DNA of 64,000 nt, from positions 19,551-83,550 of the forward strand of contig JAHQIW010006935.1 of the NCBI GenBank assembly GCA_019055375.1, read 5' to 3'. Under the pieces are notes generated by a model that did no database searches, was not told the DNA's origin, and saw only the letters and a list, made by a program, of their open reading frames with translations. The position numbers were made by a program, and so were the translations under genes. The first letter of the stretch is position 1; each line of letters starts with the position of its first letter. This document shows positions 37,556-49,262 of the stretch, piece after piece. The stretch is from Parelaphostrongylus tenuis (taxonomy: Eukaryota; Nematoda; Chromadorea; Rhabditida; Metastrongylidae).

Positions 37556-39040
37556 TTCCGATTATGAGGAAATGAATGAAAAACCGACCTCATTCGCTGG
37601 AGAGAAATTTTTCATAGGAGTGTTAGTGACCACTCGCAAGCTGAGATCTTGAGGCTGCCGCCCCACGTCGCCGCTTTTTCAAAACATCCATTTATAACTT
37701 TGTAGCACTCAGATCAAAAATTATGTTTCACACTCGTCTTTTGCTTTCATTTTTACCACGCGTATGATTCGCTGTACGCCAAGAGCATATCATTGCGCAG
37801 AGGAATTTTGGTAGTGCCTTACACAGTCGTTTTAGCTGGAGTATTTTCGGAGCGGAGAAAAAATTGAAAAAACTCCCAACTGAATAGCAAAATAGTGATC
37901 GTCCCGCCTCGCCTCGTCCTTGTCACGCCCCTGACACGGCCATTGTCCTTGTCGAATAGCCTGTAAATAACGTTACCAAAAATGTAAGACTCGATCTCAT
38001 TTTCCCTAGTAAGCCGTATTTCCAAAAAATAAGCACATAGCTAGATTCATAAACATTACGCTATCAAGTAATTACTAATAGTCTATAGAAAGAGCTCTGT
38101 CCGGCCAGGTTCAAAGGCACAAACAAAAGACTAAGGGAGATCGAAATATTAAAGAGCTTTTTACAAAGCGAAGACATTTTTGAGTTTTCTTGAAGCTTGC
38201 GCTATATCTTCCGTTTTAAGTGTTTTCTTAAGACCGGAGCTCAAATTCAATATGCCTGATAATTGTTATTGAGCCACGCATGTCAGTGGTCTGTTCAAAT
38301 GGGCTGACTTATAGAGCCCAATGCACGTTTTTCGATCTTGCGATCTCGTCAGTCGGGCAGTTGTCCCTTCGTCTTTTTTGCCAATCCTGTGAGGGGGCTC
38401 CAATCCCCACACTAAGAGTTAGCGACGACGAACATTTCACACTCGATGTTTACTGAAATTCACCACCGAACACAGACTGTTGCACACTGGATTGCTCTTG
38501 GCTAGTATATTCAATTTATCATATCTTTCTTTTAGTCGAGTCTAGTGCACAACACTCTGTGTTCAGTGGTGATTTCACTGGACATAGAGTGTAAAATGTT
38601 CGTCGTCGCTAACTCTAAGTATGGGGACTGGAGCACCCATACAGGATTGGCAAAAAGGCGAAAGGGTAACTGCCCGACTGACGAGATCGCAAAATCGAAA
38701 CACGTGTATCGGGCTCTATAACTCAGGCCATTTAACAGGCCATAGAGATGCGTGGCTCAAAAATTATTATCAGACTTGTGCTATAGTATGAGCACTAGCA
38801 CTCTGAGGAAGGAGTTCTCTCCAACGAAATATAAACATAGGAGAAAAAACACGTGATTTTATGGCACAGATTTGATTTTGTATGTTAGAGCGTTACATAA
38901 AGTATTTTGAAAAACCGACGACGTGGGATGTGGCTCTCAGTTCTCAGCTTTCAAACATGGTTACTAAGATGTCTGTAGGAAGTTCTTCTCTCAGCGAATG
39001 AGTTTGATTTTTTATTGTTCGATTCTAATCAGAAGAGCCT
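37556..39040 (+). mobile_element. Family R element, copy 2 (full length, with nested foldback MITE)
   Basis: It begins AAAAACCGACCTCATTCGCTGG and ends with the inverse, AGCGAATGAGTTTGATTTTT, so it has terminal inverted repeats. Beyond the termini both ends share GTTAGTAACC-type sub-repeats. Length without the MITE is about 915 bp, close to the 890-900 bp of copies at 46.2 and 56.4 kb. It lies opposite copy 1, forming long inverted repeat LIR-C. Confidence 0.75.
38207..38774. mobile_element. Foldback MITE (568 bp), copy 2
   Basis: Same family as 34980-35550, inverted relative to it. It is bounded by CTTGCGCTATA (38196-38206) and CTTGTGCTATA (38775-38785), an 11-bp direct repeat with one mismatch that looks like the target duplication. 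One end carries an extra 50-60 bp (CCGTTTTAAGTGTTTTCTTA) not mirrored at the other end. Confidence 0.8.
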
Positions 39041-39584
39041 CTACTGAAATTACCATGTGTTAAGTGATCAATAATCTAAAAAGACTCAGTGATATGAATT
39101 TTTCAGATCATCGTTCCCTTCCTCGGTTCAAAAAGCGAGAGAATCGCCTGCAAAAAGTCCAAAGAGAGCAAAAAATGGTTTTGAAGAGTTATAAAAAGCG
39201 TGGTCATGTACTATTTGTGGCAGATACTATGTTTTATTAAGAAGCACCGCTCAATTGAGTCATGCAATTTTTGTTACACGTCGAAAAACTACTAATTTTG
39301 AAGCCCCAAATTTCCCTTTACTATTTGATTGGATAAATTTGCTTCAATAGCATCATCATATTCTATATAGATAGCGGCAGATCGTCTTTAACACTGTCCA
39401 TCTTTAAGAACCCAAGCTCTTCGCGAGATTATCAAAGCTGAATTAGAAGTGCACTGAAGGTCAATGATTCGTTGGTCAACTAATGTGGAGGGAGTTTTCT
39501 GTGGCCTCGTACTGCAATTTTTAATCGTGCAACACTACTCAAATTTCGTTGTTTCTTTACTTTTTGGACAGCAGAATGTGATTT

Positions 39585-40144
39585 TTAGGTTGGTGAAAAA
39601 GTTCTGAGAAAATGTTTGTAACTTTTTTAGGTGTTCGGCCATTTTTTGTGTTTTTAACCTAATCTGAAATCCCGTCTTCTCCTGCATTGATTGGTACATA
39701 ATTTATCTAATTATTTCAAAATGGAGTTGACTAGCGAGCAAATCAGGTTGTTGATGATGCACGAATGCCTGTTGGGTTCAAATGCAACGGTGGAAAGTGA
39801 ACGCATCAATGTGACTTAAGGCGAAGACACATTTGCAAAAGTACGGTGTTCAGGTGGTTCAAAAAGTTTGTCGAAGGTGAAGAAGGTTAGAAAGATCAGC
39901 CATGTTCAGGTCGTCCACATTTAAGCGTTCACTTGCCACCGTTGCATTTGAACCCAACAGCCATTCGTGCATCATCAACAAACTAATTTGTTTGCTGGTT
40001 AACTCCTTCTTGAAAAAGGTAAATAAATTATATACCAGTCAACGCGGAAGAAAGTGGGCTTTCAAATGAGCCCAAAGACGCAAAAGATGGCCGACACTCA
40101 AAAAGTTACAAGCATTTTCTCAAAACTTTTACGCACACCTATTA
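39585..40144 (+). mobile_element. Folded-back mariner element with transposase N-terminus on both arms
   Basis: The ends TTAGGTTGGTGAAAAAGTTC and the inverse (GAACTTTTNC-type, ending CACACCTATTA) form mariner-like TIRs at TA sites. An ATG at 39721 opens MELTSEQIRLLMMHECLLGS, matching the mariner transposase N-terminal helix-turn-helix. A stop and frameshift follow, and a relic of the linker (GEDTFAK, then VQVV/FVEGEEG in other frames) is visible. The same N-terminal coding DNA recurs inverted at about 39937-40008. No catalytic D residues are present, so it is non-autonomous. Confidence 0.8.
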
Positions 40145-41930
40145 AAAAACATAGGCGTGTTGTGCATGGTAGGAAAGGAGAATGTGCTGCTTTGATGATG
40201 AAGAAGCGCACAGCACCCGGACAGCATGAAATTATGTTTGAACACCGGCACATGAGCTCAGTTTTTTACATATCCATTGGATCATTAGCTTAAATTTCAA
40301 CAAAATCATTATAAGTGATGTTTCAAATTCATTCTTTCTATTGTTTTTCTTCAATTTTCACTTGCACAACCCTCAGAGAATTAACAGAACACTGAGTGTA
40401 CGTGAGTCATGTAATCAAACATGTTTTAAAAAGAGCTCTGCACAAGGGATGGTGTTTACATGACTAGAAATTAATTGCCCTTTTGTATTCATTGACTTGA
40501 AAAGTCTTGTACTCAGTGCGGACACAAGGGGTTTGACCTGCTTTTTTACGCTGTTCATATCATCTTCAAAAAAAAAAGTCTTCGCAGGTGATTTTTCTTG
40601 TTGGAATTACTCGCCAAATCTCAACAAGTACGCGCAAAATGTTTATTTCCATGATCGGTGACATTATTCAACTTTGATTGAACGCAAAGAAGATATGTCG
40701 TTATCTTAATGGCATTTTGAACGGGGAAGTTTAGTGTATACGACCGCTCGTGCTAGGTTGTGACTATAATAAGGTACTCGTGATACATAATAACTCAGCG
40801 ATGCGATATACGTCAAACAAGCAAGGAAATGAAATGATCGTAAACAAGTGAATATAAGAATAGCTCACCGAAATCAGGGTTGTTCATTCATTGTTCACAG
40901 CTCATTCGAGAAGGCGAGTCGACATGGACAAGCAGCTCATATGCGAACATCGGTATCATGGCCTGCTCCCACGTGAGGACATTAAGGTGCGTCAATTTCT
41001 TACGTGACCTGAGCTGGGGTAATAGGTGCGTCGCAATATTAAATATTAGATTTAGCAGTATTAAATATCATTGATATTAGCTAGATTGCGGCAATAAGGC
41101 GATACAGGAAGGTCGGAAGAATACGATTGCCACCTTGCCCTCCTTTCCGTTCCTCTTTTCATGAACTGTTCGTTTGTTAAAGGCGTGCGATGTAAAAGAT
41201 AGACGAGAAGAAATGCAGTTTTGTACAGATCAGTAGTTGACTGGAGATAAATTTTATTAAGCGACTGTCCATTAACTTTGCTCAGGTGTCGTCTTCGAAG
41301 ATTCGTCTTTATCAAATACTTGTAATGTGCCAGAAAGTTGAACTTCCATTTGGCACATATATTTTTGAAATCGCCGTTATCACTGAGATTATATAGCACC
41401 GCATGTATTACAGATCAAGCACTTTGTCATCTCTGTGCTACAATCCGGAAAAGTTATCATTAGAAATTTGGCATTCAAATCGGTTAGCTCCTTGACTGAG
41501 TACCAACTAAACATTAAGGAGTCTATAATGAAGGTGAGCTGCGATTGAACGCAAAACCCAGGCGTTCTTTTACATTTTCGGATGTTAGACGTCCTATTCT
41601 ATATCAAAGGAGGATTATGAAATTATTTGCCGAGAGTAATCCATTTGCACTCATTGACACTTTCTTTCTAAAACCGATAATTTCGGTTCATCGATCCCAA
41701 GAAAATTGTCTTTGTGTAGAAGATGGGAGAATTCCCTTAGGTTAACTGATTGAAAGTCTATTGCTTGTCCAGCATGACGAATCAATGATTTGAGGCGAAT
41801 ATATTACGGACATTTCTATCATTTTTCAAGCAAAAAAAATCAGTACTGCTATGTGCAGAAATTTCTGAGCCTTCTTTTGATACCAAACTTGATTACATTT
41901 GGCAAATCATGGTCGCTAAACGAAGCCTAT
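40145..41930. other. Non-coding stretch
   Basis: No supported gene, RNA or clear repeat. Frames of up to 112 codons (41061-41399, minus) have no recognisable domain. Confidence 0.45.
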
Positions 41931-41933
41931 CGC

Positions 41934-42086
41934 AAATGCTGGTTTACGAGTACGAATTGGAACGCAATGCACAGAGCGCCTTTGCGACAGTCAACCGTGC
42001 GAGGGCTCAGGGATATGTGTTCAGTCGAACGAACAGCGTCTCGGTTCTTTGCTGAGCTTCGCTCCGGCAACATCTTAAAGGACTAG
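41934..42086 (+). pseudogene. Mariner transposase N-terminal relic
   Basis: One frame reads LVYEYELERNAQSAFATVNR, and another continues CSVERTASRFFAELRSGN. Together they follow the mariner helix-turn-helix pattern (a YE-x-NA helix, then SERTxxRWFxxFRSGN), with one frameshift between them. The catalytic part does not follow. This is a different mariner subfamily from the element at 39.6 kb. It could be the detached N-terminus of the element at 44.9-45.9 kb, but distance and lack of flanking TIRs argue against it. Confidence 0.6.
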
Positions 42087-44557
42087 CTTGAAGGACCAGC
42101 TAAAAGCAAGCTATTGCATAGAACTTTCTCCTAACGTTCACCGGGATATCCAGACCGACATCAAGGTTTTTGCTTCGCTCTTCAATGTATTCCTTTTAGA
42201 TTGCGGTGTCTTCAAACGAAATTAATTGAGGAGAAAATTTATAATGTTACTCGCTGTTTAGTACTTATAATCGTTGTCGAGAAAACGATAAGACATGTTA
42301 ATGTAGTTTTGATAACATACGGTGTTTGACATCTCTTTCTCATAGCTTTAGAAACACTCTCTTTTTGTCTTTATTACCTACTTTGTTGATCAATTATGAG
42401 ACATCTTGATCGTCACAGGTTCACTGCTGGTCGGAAAATCCGATTGACCGATATAGGATGTCGGAACTTCTAAGACATCTACAAAGAACTCTACAAATAC
42501 GCAAGCCAAAGTTCGAAGAGAAATCAGGCAAACGCGACTGACACCCAACTGAATTACACAGTCATATAAGAGAAGTGCGGGATTCTAATCAAAGATTTCG
42601 AATATTTAATATATTCAAGCTGAGAACTGAAATAAAATGTTAGAAGATATCGCAGTTCATCAATATCAGCACATCATGAGTTCCCATAATGATATTCTAC
42701 GTAGAAATTGTTTTTCAAGGACAGAACAATAAAAGTTGAGTTTTAGTGAGCTGTCGATGTTGCTGTTGTTCCAAAGTTTTCATGAACATAAGCTACGCTT
42801 TTATATATTCACTAAGCACTAAAAAACTGCGTCTTTGAGAGGACAGATCTTAGAATTGTTATGAAAAAATAAAACTTTTATCTAATGATTTCTTCTAATC
42901 AAATGTGTAACTTGGCCAAATAAGAGTGGATTTGAAATTTCAATGAGAAGCCGGGCTATAGAAGCAATGATGGATCAGATTAAGTCGTGTACCATGTAAT
43001 GGCTACGAATTTGAACTATTTGCCTTCCGACTTGTCATATGTTATCTCCTCAATAGCGAAACATAGTATATAAAGTGGTATATATGGTATAAAAAATATA
43101 GTATATATAGTATAGCATTTGTCGAGCAGTTAGAATGTCACAGTATCCAGCCATTTTTGAGGCTTTGTTACGGCACTGGTGTACATACGTTTTGACGATC
43201 TCGCTCGCCTCGTCAATACCACACGCCCCATTAGCCACCATACACAGTATTCTGAAACCGTCGAAATAAAGGGCATTGAGTGCATCATAGATGGCACCCA
43301 TGCACCCTAGACTGTGAAATAGTCCTAGACAAGATCTCACTTTGCGAGGTCTTATCATTCTTCGCCTTACTCTTGCTAGTATGTTGGCCAGTGGGGTGTA
43401 TGGTACTGACAGACGAATGAGATCGCCGAAATGTATGCATACCGCTGGTGTAAGAAAATATCGAAAGCTGCTAAATCATCCTCTATGAATATATGAAAAA
43501 TTAAAAAACGGACTTTTAAAAAATAGTATAAATAAACAGTTCATACAGCATTACATTGGGCATATAATGCGCGACCGATTGTCATGAGAGAACAGCCATT
43601 GACATCGTACAATGAGCCTGATTTTTCAGTAGAAGCAAAGCGAGAGCTATCAAAAAGCGGCGGAAGTGCTTTGTGAATATCTATAGCACCGAGAAGACAG
43701 AAATTGCCAGCAAAGTACTAATTCAAGTGAATTGTAGTCAAACCTTTTGCTTGCTGGAAAAAGCTTTTCTCCAAAATTCGGGCAATCATTCAATAGCTCA
43801 CATCTCGTTAATTTCAACACAGAATTCTGTCTTGAAAAGACCTTTGCTTTTTCCTGTTTTTGGTAATCCTTAGACTACGTTGATTTTTTTAAAAGGGCTT
43901 TGTAAGGAATTGGGATCAAGAATAATATTACGTTTCGTCTTCGAAGATTTTTCCTGCACATATGAGAGATACATGCATCAAAAGCATATGAGCGTAAAAA
44001 GTCTCGCCATGTGAGAATGTAAAGAAATCTGAAGACTCTTTTTTTTCGCAAGAGTGAGGAAAATGTTGAATACGTAGCGAAGATAGCGCTCTCTCCAACC
44101 GCAGCGTTTTCAATTACCACGTCAAAAAAGTTCGATTTAAAGCATTTTTAGGAATTCTTTCTACAATCCAAGACATTTTTAAATATCATACACTTGTAGA
44201 AAAAGCTTTGCTCTATCGTTCTGTAGTTATCAACCCTTTACTTCACTTCATTATGACAAATATAATTCACTTCATGATGACCCTCATGAAATTTAAGTAA
44301 AGGGCTAATTACGCCGAGTGCGTAACGAAAACTTCCTTCGCTTTTACAGAGCGCAAGAGAGACTTTATCGATTTTCAAATCTAGTTTTAAAACAATAAAA
44401 TTCATGCTGAAAATAGATCCTGGAGTTATGAAGAAAATTTGGCAAAAATGTGAAGTATGCATACTGGTCGATAAAAAAGCGCGCCGAGTGTGGAAAATAA
44501 TTTTCTCTTCACCACTGCTATAGCACAAAAAAGATCGTTTTGGCAACTAAGCACAAA
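42087..44557. other. Non-coding stretch with partial R-like fragments
   Basis: No gene is supported. 43730-44120 contains worn pieces resembling family R (CAATCATTCAATAGCTCACA, GCATCAAAAGCATATGAGCG), probably a broken copy. A TATAGTATA-rich patch lies at 43065-43115. Confidence 0.4.
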
Positions 44558-44822
44558 GACGGAGCCGTTGTCGCGTGGTTGCGATGCTTGTAGCGGCGCA
44601 CTTGGGGCCGAACTCGACCCTCCACAGTCGCCAGTAGCCATTGACGAACGCTCTATAAAACGCCACAGTTAGGCTATCCTCAAAATTACAAGGAGACACG
44701 TTCCACCAGTATTCGATGGCGTTTAAGATGAAGATGAAGAAACGATTGAATGCTAAAATTGCTTGAGGCCGCACAATGGAAAGAAACACTTTAAGGACGG
44801 ATAACAAAGTGACAAAAAAAAA
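44558..44822 (+). mobile_element. tRNA-derived SINE, copy 3
   Basis: The head GGAGCCGTTGTCGCGTGGTT is a diverged A box, and GGGGCCGAACTCGACC is a B-box equivalent. The body shows AAAACGCCACAGTTAGGCTA, CACCAGTATTCGATGGCG and GAAGAAACGATTGAATGCT. The end GACGGATAACAAAGTGAC runs into an A-rich tail, as expected of a SINE 3' end. Confidence 0.75.
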
Positions 44823-44917
44823 ATCAAAATTAGACACAAAATTCGAAGAGCAGTTTTTAAAACTACCAAATGCTTACCACAACTTCAGAAAGAGAAACTC
44901 TATCTGCTTAACAAATC

Positions 44918-45862
44918 ATCCGGCGTCCAAATAAGTTTCTAAACTTGATCACGAAAATAAAATTTTCCCACAGAAACAAAATTTTCTTCTACCTATTTTG
45001 TGCGCACTTTTCTTGCGCATCGTTAGGTATATTTTTGCACATACTTGATTTGGCCGATGACTTCCTATATTTAGACGAGCAGATCCGGAGGATTTCGAAA
45101 GATGAAGGCAAGAAATGGCGTAAGGGAAATTGGGTTACGCAAGATTTCACAAGCTCAAAAGAACAAGAGGAAAGTAGATTGTGCAAGCTCAGATTCGTCG
45201 TCATCGTCTCTCTTCGATTTGAACAGAAATGTTACTATGATGAGGAGTGGGTTTTCTTCAAGAGCGAACGTCGTCTAAATCAGTGGTTGTCACCAGGTCA
45301 GCAAGGAACACCAACACCGAGACCAAATCGATTTGCGCCAAAAGCAATGTTGATCATTTCTGGGACCGAAGTGGGCCATTCATTGGGACTTGTTGCAAAC
45401 CAGTCAAACCATCACGCTGCGCAATGTTGTCAGCAACTGGACCGCTGCAATCAAGCAATTTCACGTCGTCTCCGTCGCCAAGTCATTTTGGTTCAAGACA
45501 GTGCAAAGCCACACTTTGCTAAAGAAATATGGAAGTTGACCAATTCGGGCACTTGGATCTTTCGCCGTATTTGTCAGATCTGTGTCCGTCCGATTTCCAT
45601 CTCTTCAGACATTGGAGCACTGGCTGGAGAAGAAGAAGTCTCGAGACATCAATCATTTACTTCGAGAATTAAGTGGTTGGTTTGCGTCGAAGAATAATGA
45701 GTTTTATGAGCGTGGAATAGATTTGCTACCAGAGCGCTGGAAGAATTGAATTCGGGCAGATGGAGAATATTTTATTAATGCTATTTGATACTTTTGATCT
45801 CTTGGAAGAATAATTTTTTGAATTTTTGGATCAAGTTCGGGAACCAAATTGCGGACTTGGTA
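44918..45862 (+). mobile_element. Decayed mariner element (second family)
   Basis: The ends are inverted: CCAAATAAGTTTCTAAACTTG on the left against CAAGTTCGGGAACCAAATTG on the right. A cleaner copy of the right end occurs at about 57655-57690. The body of about 945 bp is shorter than an intact mariner (about 1.3 kb), and the transposase N-terminus is gone. Confidence 0.75.
45090..45749 (+). pseudogene. Mariner transposase pseudogene (catalytic part)
   Basis: Spread over three frames, the order matches mariner transposase: linker (WVTQDFTSSKEQEESRL), the first catalytic region (YYDEEWVFF, D at about 45239), the NQWLSPGQQGTPTPRPNRF block, CCQQLDR, the second catalytic region (LVQDSAKPHFAKE, D at 45497), the third (LSDLCPSDFHLF, D near 45592), then a C-terminal NNEFYERGIDLLPERWKN and stop TGA at 45747-45749. 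At least three frameshifts break it, and the N-terminal DNA-binding domain is missing. It cannot encode an active enzyme. Confidence 0.85.
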
Positions 45863-46216
45863 CACCTCTTCTTGTCTTCTGCCAATAGAAAGCTTGCTTC
45901 AACTTCTGAATTCGGACATCTTCAAAAAGTTTTGTATGAGACATTGAAAAGTTATCAAACGTCGTGTTTTCCTAAAGAAATATGTCAAGTACTAGTGATA
46001 TATACAAAAAGAAAGCAGTTTGATTCTTTGAATTGTCTAGTTCCCTCTCCACACTTGCCAGAAATGCAGTTGGAAACAATTATGATTTTTCATAAAAAAA
46101 ACACTGACAGAAATTCTGAAAAACCATATAAAGGATGCATATCGATTTCGATGCTTTTACGACATTACCAGAAATACAAAAAAAAGCTCAGTGCTTCTAC
46201 AGAGATCGCTACTTAC

Positions 46217-47109
46217 ATGTCAGACGGCAACAAATAAAAATCTATCTCATTCGCTTTACAGGGAATTTTCAAAGGGTTTTTAGTAATCATTTGAAAGTGT
46301 GAGTTTTTGGCTAGAACATACATAATCAGGGTTTTCACGGCGCTCTTTTATAACACTTCAAAATCCAAAATAAAAATAGGTTTCACACGACCACTTGTTT
46401 TTTATCTTATGTCGCTTATATACGCTGCATAAAATCCTTCCTTAGAATGCTAGTGCTTATGCGATAGCACAAGTTTCAAAGAACTCAGAAACACGTTTTC
46501 TTTTTGGAAAAGCTTTTTTTAATAGCTTTGCAGGAGAAAAAGAATATTTGTGACTTACACCGCGTTCAACAGAGCTCCTTCTTCAGACTATTAGCAATCA
46601 TTGAATGGCGTAAGTTTATAGGATTCCAACTTTGTGCCTATTTCGTGGAAGCTTCGCCAGTGAGCAAATAAAATTGAGTTTTTACACTTTCGGTGACCCT
46701 GTTTATCGGCTTGTCCATGGAGTCAAGGGAGAGGGTGGCGGGGCGCAGCCTACTGATCGGTACTCGAGACGTCGTATGCTGAGATTCGACTTGTTATTTA
46801 ATCAAAAGTTTTTTTATGCCTTGGAAGAATTTGATAAAACAATTAAATCAGGCACTGCGAAAGTTCCTCCACACGCTGATATGCTTTTCGTACTTTCAGA
46901 GAATCATACGCATGATAGAAATTGTGGCGAACGGCGGTTGAGAAATACAATTTTACTCGGGATGCTACAGCGCTATGAAAGGGTGTTTTGAGAGACCGGC
47001 CATGTAAGGCTCTAGCCGGGGATTCAAGTTCTCGAATAATTACTACCACTCCTATGTAAAGCTCCTGTCCAGCAAAGAAGATTGGTTTTTCATTTGTCGT
47101 CGTCTAATA
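46217..47109 (-). mobile_element. Family R element, copy 3
   Basis: Bounded by AGACGGCAACAAATAAAAAT and the inverse TTTCATTTGTCGTCGTCT. About 890 bp, without the nested MITE, no transposase. This is the clearest definition of the R termini together with copy 5. Confidence 0.8.
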
Positions 47110-47370
47110 TATAAGTAAGAGGAAATTTACTTTTCCAAAAAGAAAAGTCGTCATTTGAGAAGAGTCGAAACAGCTAATTTCCTGCCCATGTGACACAGCT
47201 CTAAATAGGAAATACAGAATTTAGCGAAATATAGGCAGGATTAACATGATTTGAGGAGTAAATGGGCCTAGAAGATAAGTGAACGTTTTTCGTATTACCA
47301 TTCGTTTCCTTCTTCTGTTCAGGCAAAATACGTAATTGCTCATATTCTTTACGTCTAGCGCACATATGAT

Positions 47371-47382
47371 TATATATATATA

Positions 47383-47416
<34 letters not shown>
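47371..47416. repeat. TA microsatellite in LIR-D left arm
   Basis: About 22 TA units with a single slip in the middle. It corresponds to the TA tract at 56117-56146. Confidence 0.9.
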
Positions 47417-47422
<6 letters not shown>

Positions 47423-47500
47423 CCACGGATACATGTATACATATATCTATGTACATATATGCATGGATATGTGTATACATACATATATATGCAGATATAT

Positions 47501-48265
47501 GCACATATATAGCGTCTTTTTCCTTTATTACGTAACAAATGCTGGTCAACTTTGTTTTCTGCAGAGTAAAATTGACCAGTACGGTAGCCGTGATGAAGCG
47601 TTCCTGCTTAGAATGCATAAGTATATCTCTTATCAGACAAATCCCAGCATTTTCCCGACCTAGGGGATAAGCGACATAGTGAGCTCAGGTTGTGATCGAA
47701 TTTGTGCCATGATTATACAACAATTTGATGAGCAGCAACAATAATACTTCACTACGTGCCTCGCCATTAATAATAGTCTGATGCGTTTGATTGAATAACT
47801 CTTGCTAATGTTGCCGTCACCATGGAGACCCTTTTTATCACTCCATTATTATTCTGTGCTGATTTTTATCGTAATGAGAATTATGTGGTACTTTACTCTG
47901 TTTTGTTGGTTTCGATGCCGTTCGAAATGGCTCGTGTGCCTTTTGCATGGATTACGGTAACTGTCCAATTTGCGTTGTAACGCCGCTCATCAAAACAGTG
48001 TACCGTTCGGCGAGCATCCGACGGACTCGAAGTGTGTAACAGCCGCAATTCTAAGAAAATGAAAGCATGAACTCATTGAAAAGACGAGAGAGAAAAGAAT
48101 CATAAATAAAAATAAGGTAAGGAAGCGGCTAAAGTTCTTTTTTGAAATAGGACTAAAGGATTAAAAAAAGAACGTTCTGCAAACACTAGTAGAAACACTA
48201 TTTATTACACTTGCTGTCACCACCGCAACCGCTTCTATTTTTAGCGTAAAGGGTGACTTGTTTGA
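47501..48265. other. Non-coding stretch
   Basis: No gene, RNA or recognised repeat. Confidence 0.4.
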
Positions 48266-49262
48266 GGTTGCTGAATATCCGAAAAATGCGTCGTTTATTC
48301 CTCTCCTCTCAGTGGAACAGAAGTTCTCATAGGAATGATAGTAATCATTCAAAAGCTCAAATCTCTGGTTATAGCTATGTGAATGTTTTTCGAAATTGCC
48401 TTTTTACACCACTGTAGCATACATAGCAAAATCACTTTTTCACCCACCGCGCCCCTTCATTTTTAACACGTCGTATAGTATGCTGGAAGCACGAAAAGCA
48501 TATGAACGTGTAGAACGTGAAATCTCGTAAAATCTAAATCGATCGTTTTATAAGAAGTATCTTTCAAAGTGGAGAAAAAATTTGCAACTGTGTAACAAGA
48601 TGCACTCCACAAGTCTAACGCTCTAGGCCATGAATCGTTAGTCCCGCCCCAGCCCATAGACTGGCTGGTAAACAGCCTTGCCGATATGTAAACTCGATCT
48701 TATTTTTCCTGCTATGCTGCAGTGCAACGGTCTTTACAGAGAACATGTATGGAGTTGGATTCAGTGAAACTTGAGCTATCGAATGATTACTGACAGTCTG
48801 AAGAAAGAGCTCTGTCCAGCAAATAAATAATAATAATAATAAATAATAATAATAATAATAAATAAATAATAAGTAAATAATAATAAATAATAACAATAAT
48901 AATAATAATAAATAATAATAATAATAATAAATAATAAATAATAATAATAATAATAATAAACACATATCTTTTGTTTCTTCTACAGGGCCATCAAAGAAGC
49001 TTTTCCAAAGATTGAGTCCTTTGAAACTTGTGCTAAAACGAATACTATCATTTTCAAGGAGTTTTGTCCAGACAAACATAAGCGAGATAAGAAAAACAAC
49101 GAGTGGTCGTGTAAATATAATTTTTTCGAAGCTCACAGTGATATAATGGGTGTGCTGAAGAACGGCCACGTACTGCGATAACCAAAGATTTGACCTCTCG
49201 ATTGCTCACTAACGCTATAGTCAAAAGTTCTTGTCTAGCGAATGGGGTCAAATACTCATTTG
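48266..49262 (+). mobile_element. Family R element, copy 4 (with internal AAT repeat)
   Basis: Blocks follow copy 5 in order: GATAGTAATCATTCAAAAGC, ACGCGCC-type segment, GAAGCACGAAAAGCATATGA, GAAGAAAGAGCTCTGTCCAGC, GCCATCAAAGAAGCTTTTCC, then TGTCTAGCGAATGGGGTC. An AAT microsatellite of about 140 bp sits just after the GTCCAGC block. Ends are more worn than in copies 3 and 5. Confidence 0.65.
48825..48960. repeat. AAT/AATA microsatellite
   Basis: About 135 bp of AAT units with occasional AAAT and AAC. It gives false poly-Tyr/Leu/Ile frames on the minus strand. Confidence 0.95.

Larger units (their letters stand above)
45684..47500. repeat. Long inverted repeat LIR-D, left arm
   Basis: Read inverted, this arm matches 56050-57830 in order: the mariner 3' end and TIR, a stretch of about 350 bp with GTGTTTTC and TACAAAAAG, an R element, a TGTGACACRG segment, GCGCACA, and a TA microsatellite. 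Similarity looks fairly high throughout with small indels. Confidence 0.8.

Noticed and set aside
45785..46237. 150-codon frame after the mariner relic
   Set aside because: It spans the mariner TIR, LIR-D arm DNA and the start of an R element; the inverted copy at 57 kb does not keep the frame.
48615..49169. 184-codon minus-strand frame rich in Leu and Tyr
   Set aside because: It depends on the AAT microsatellite and family R sequence; not a gene.
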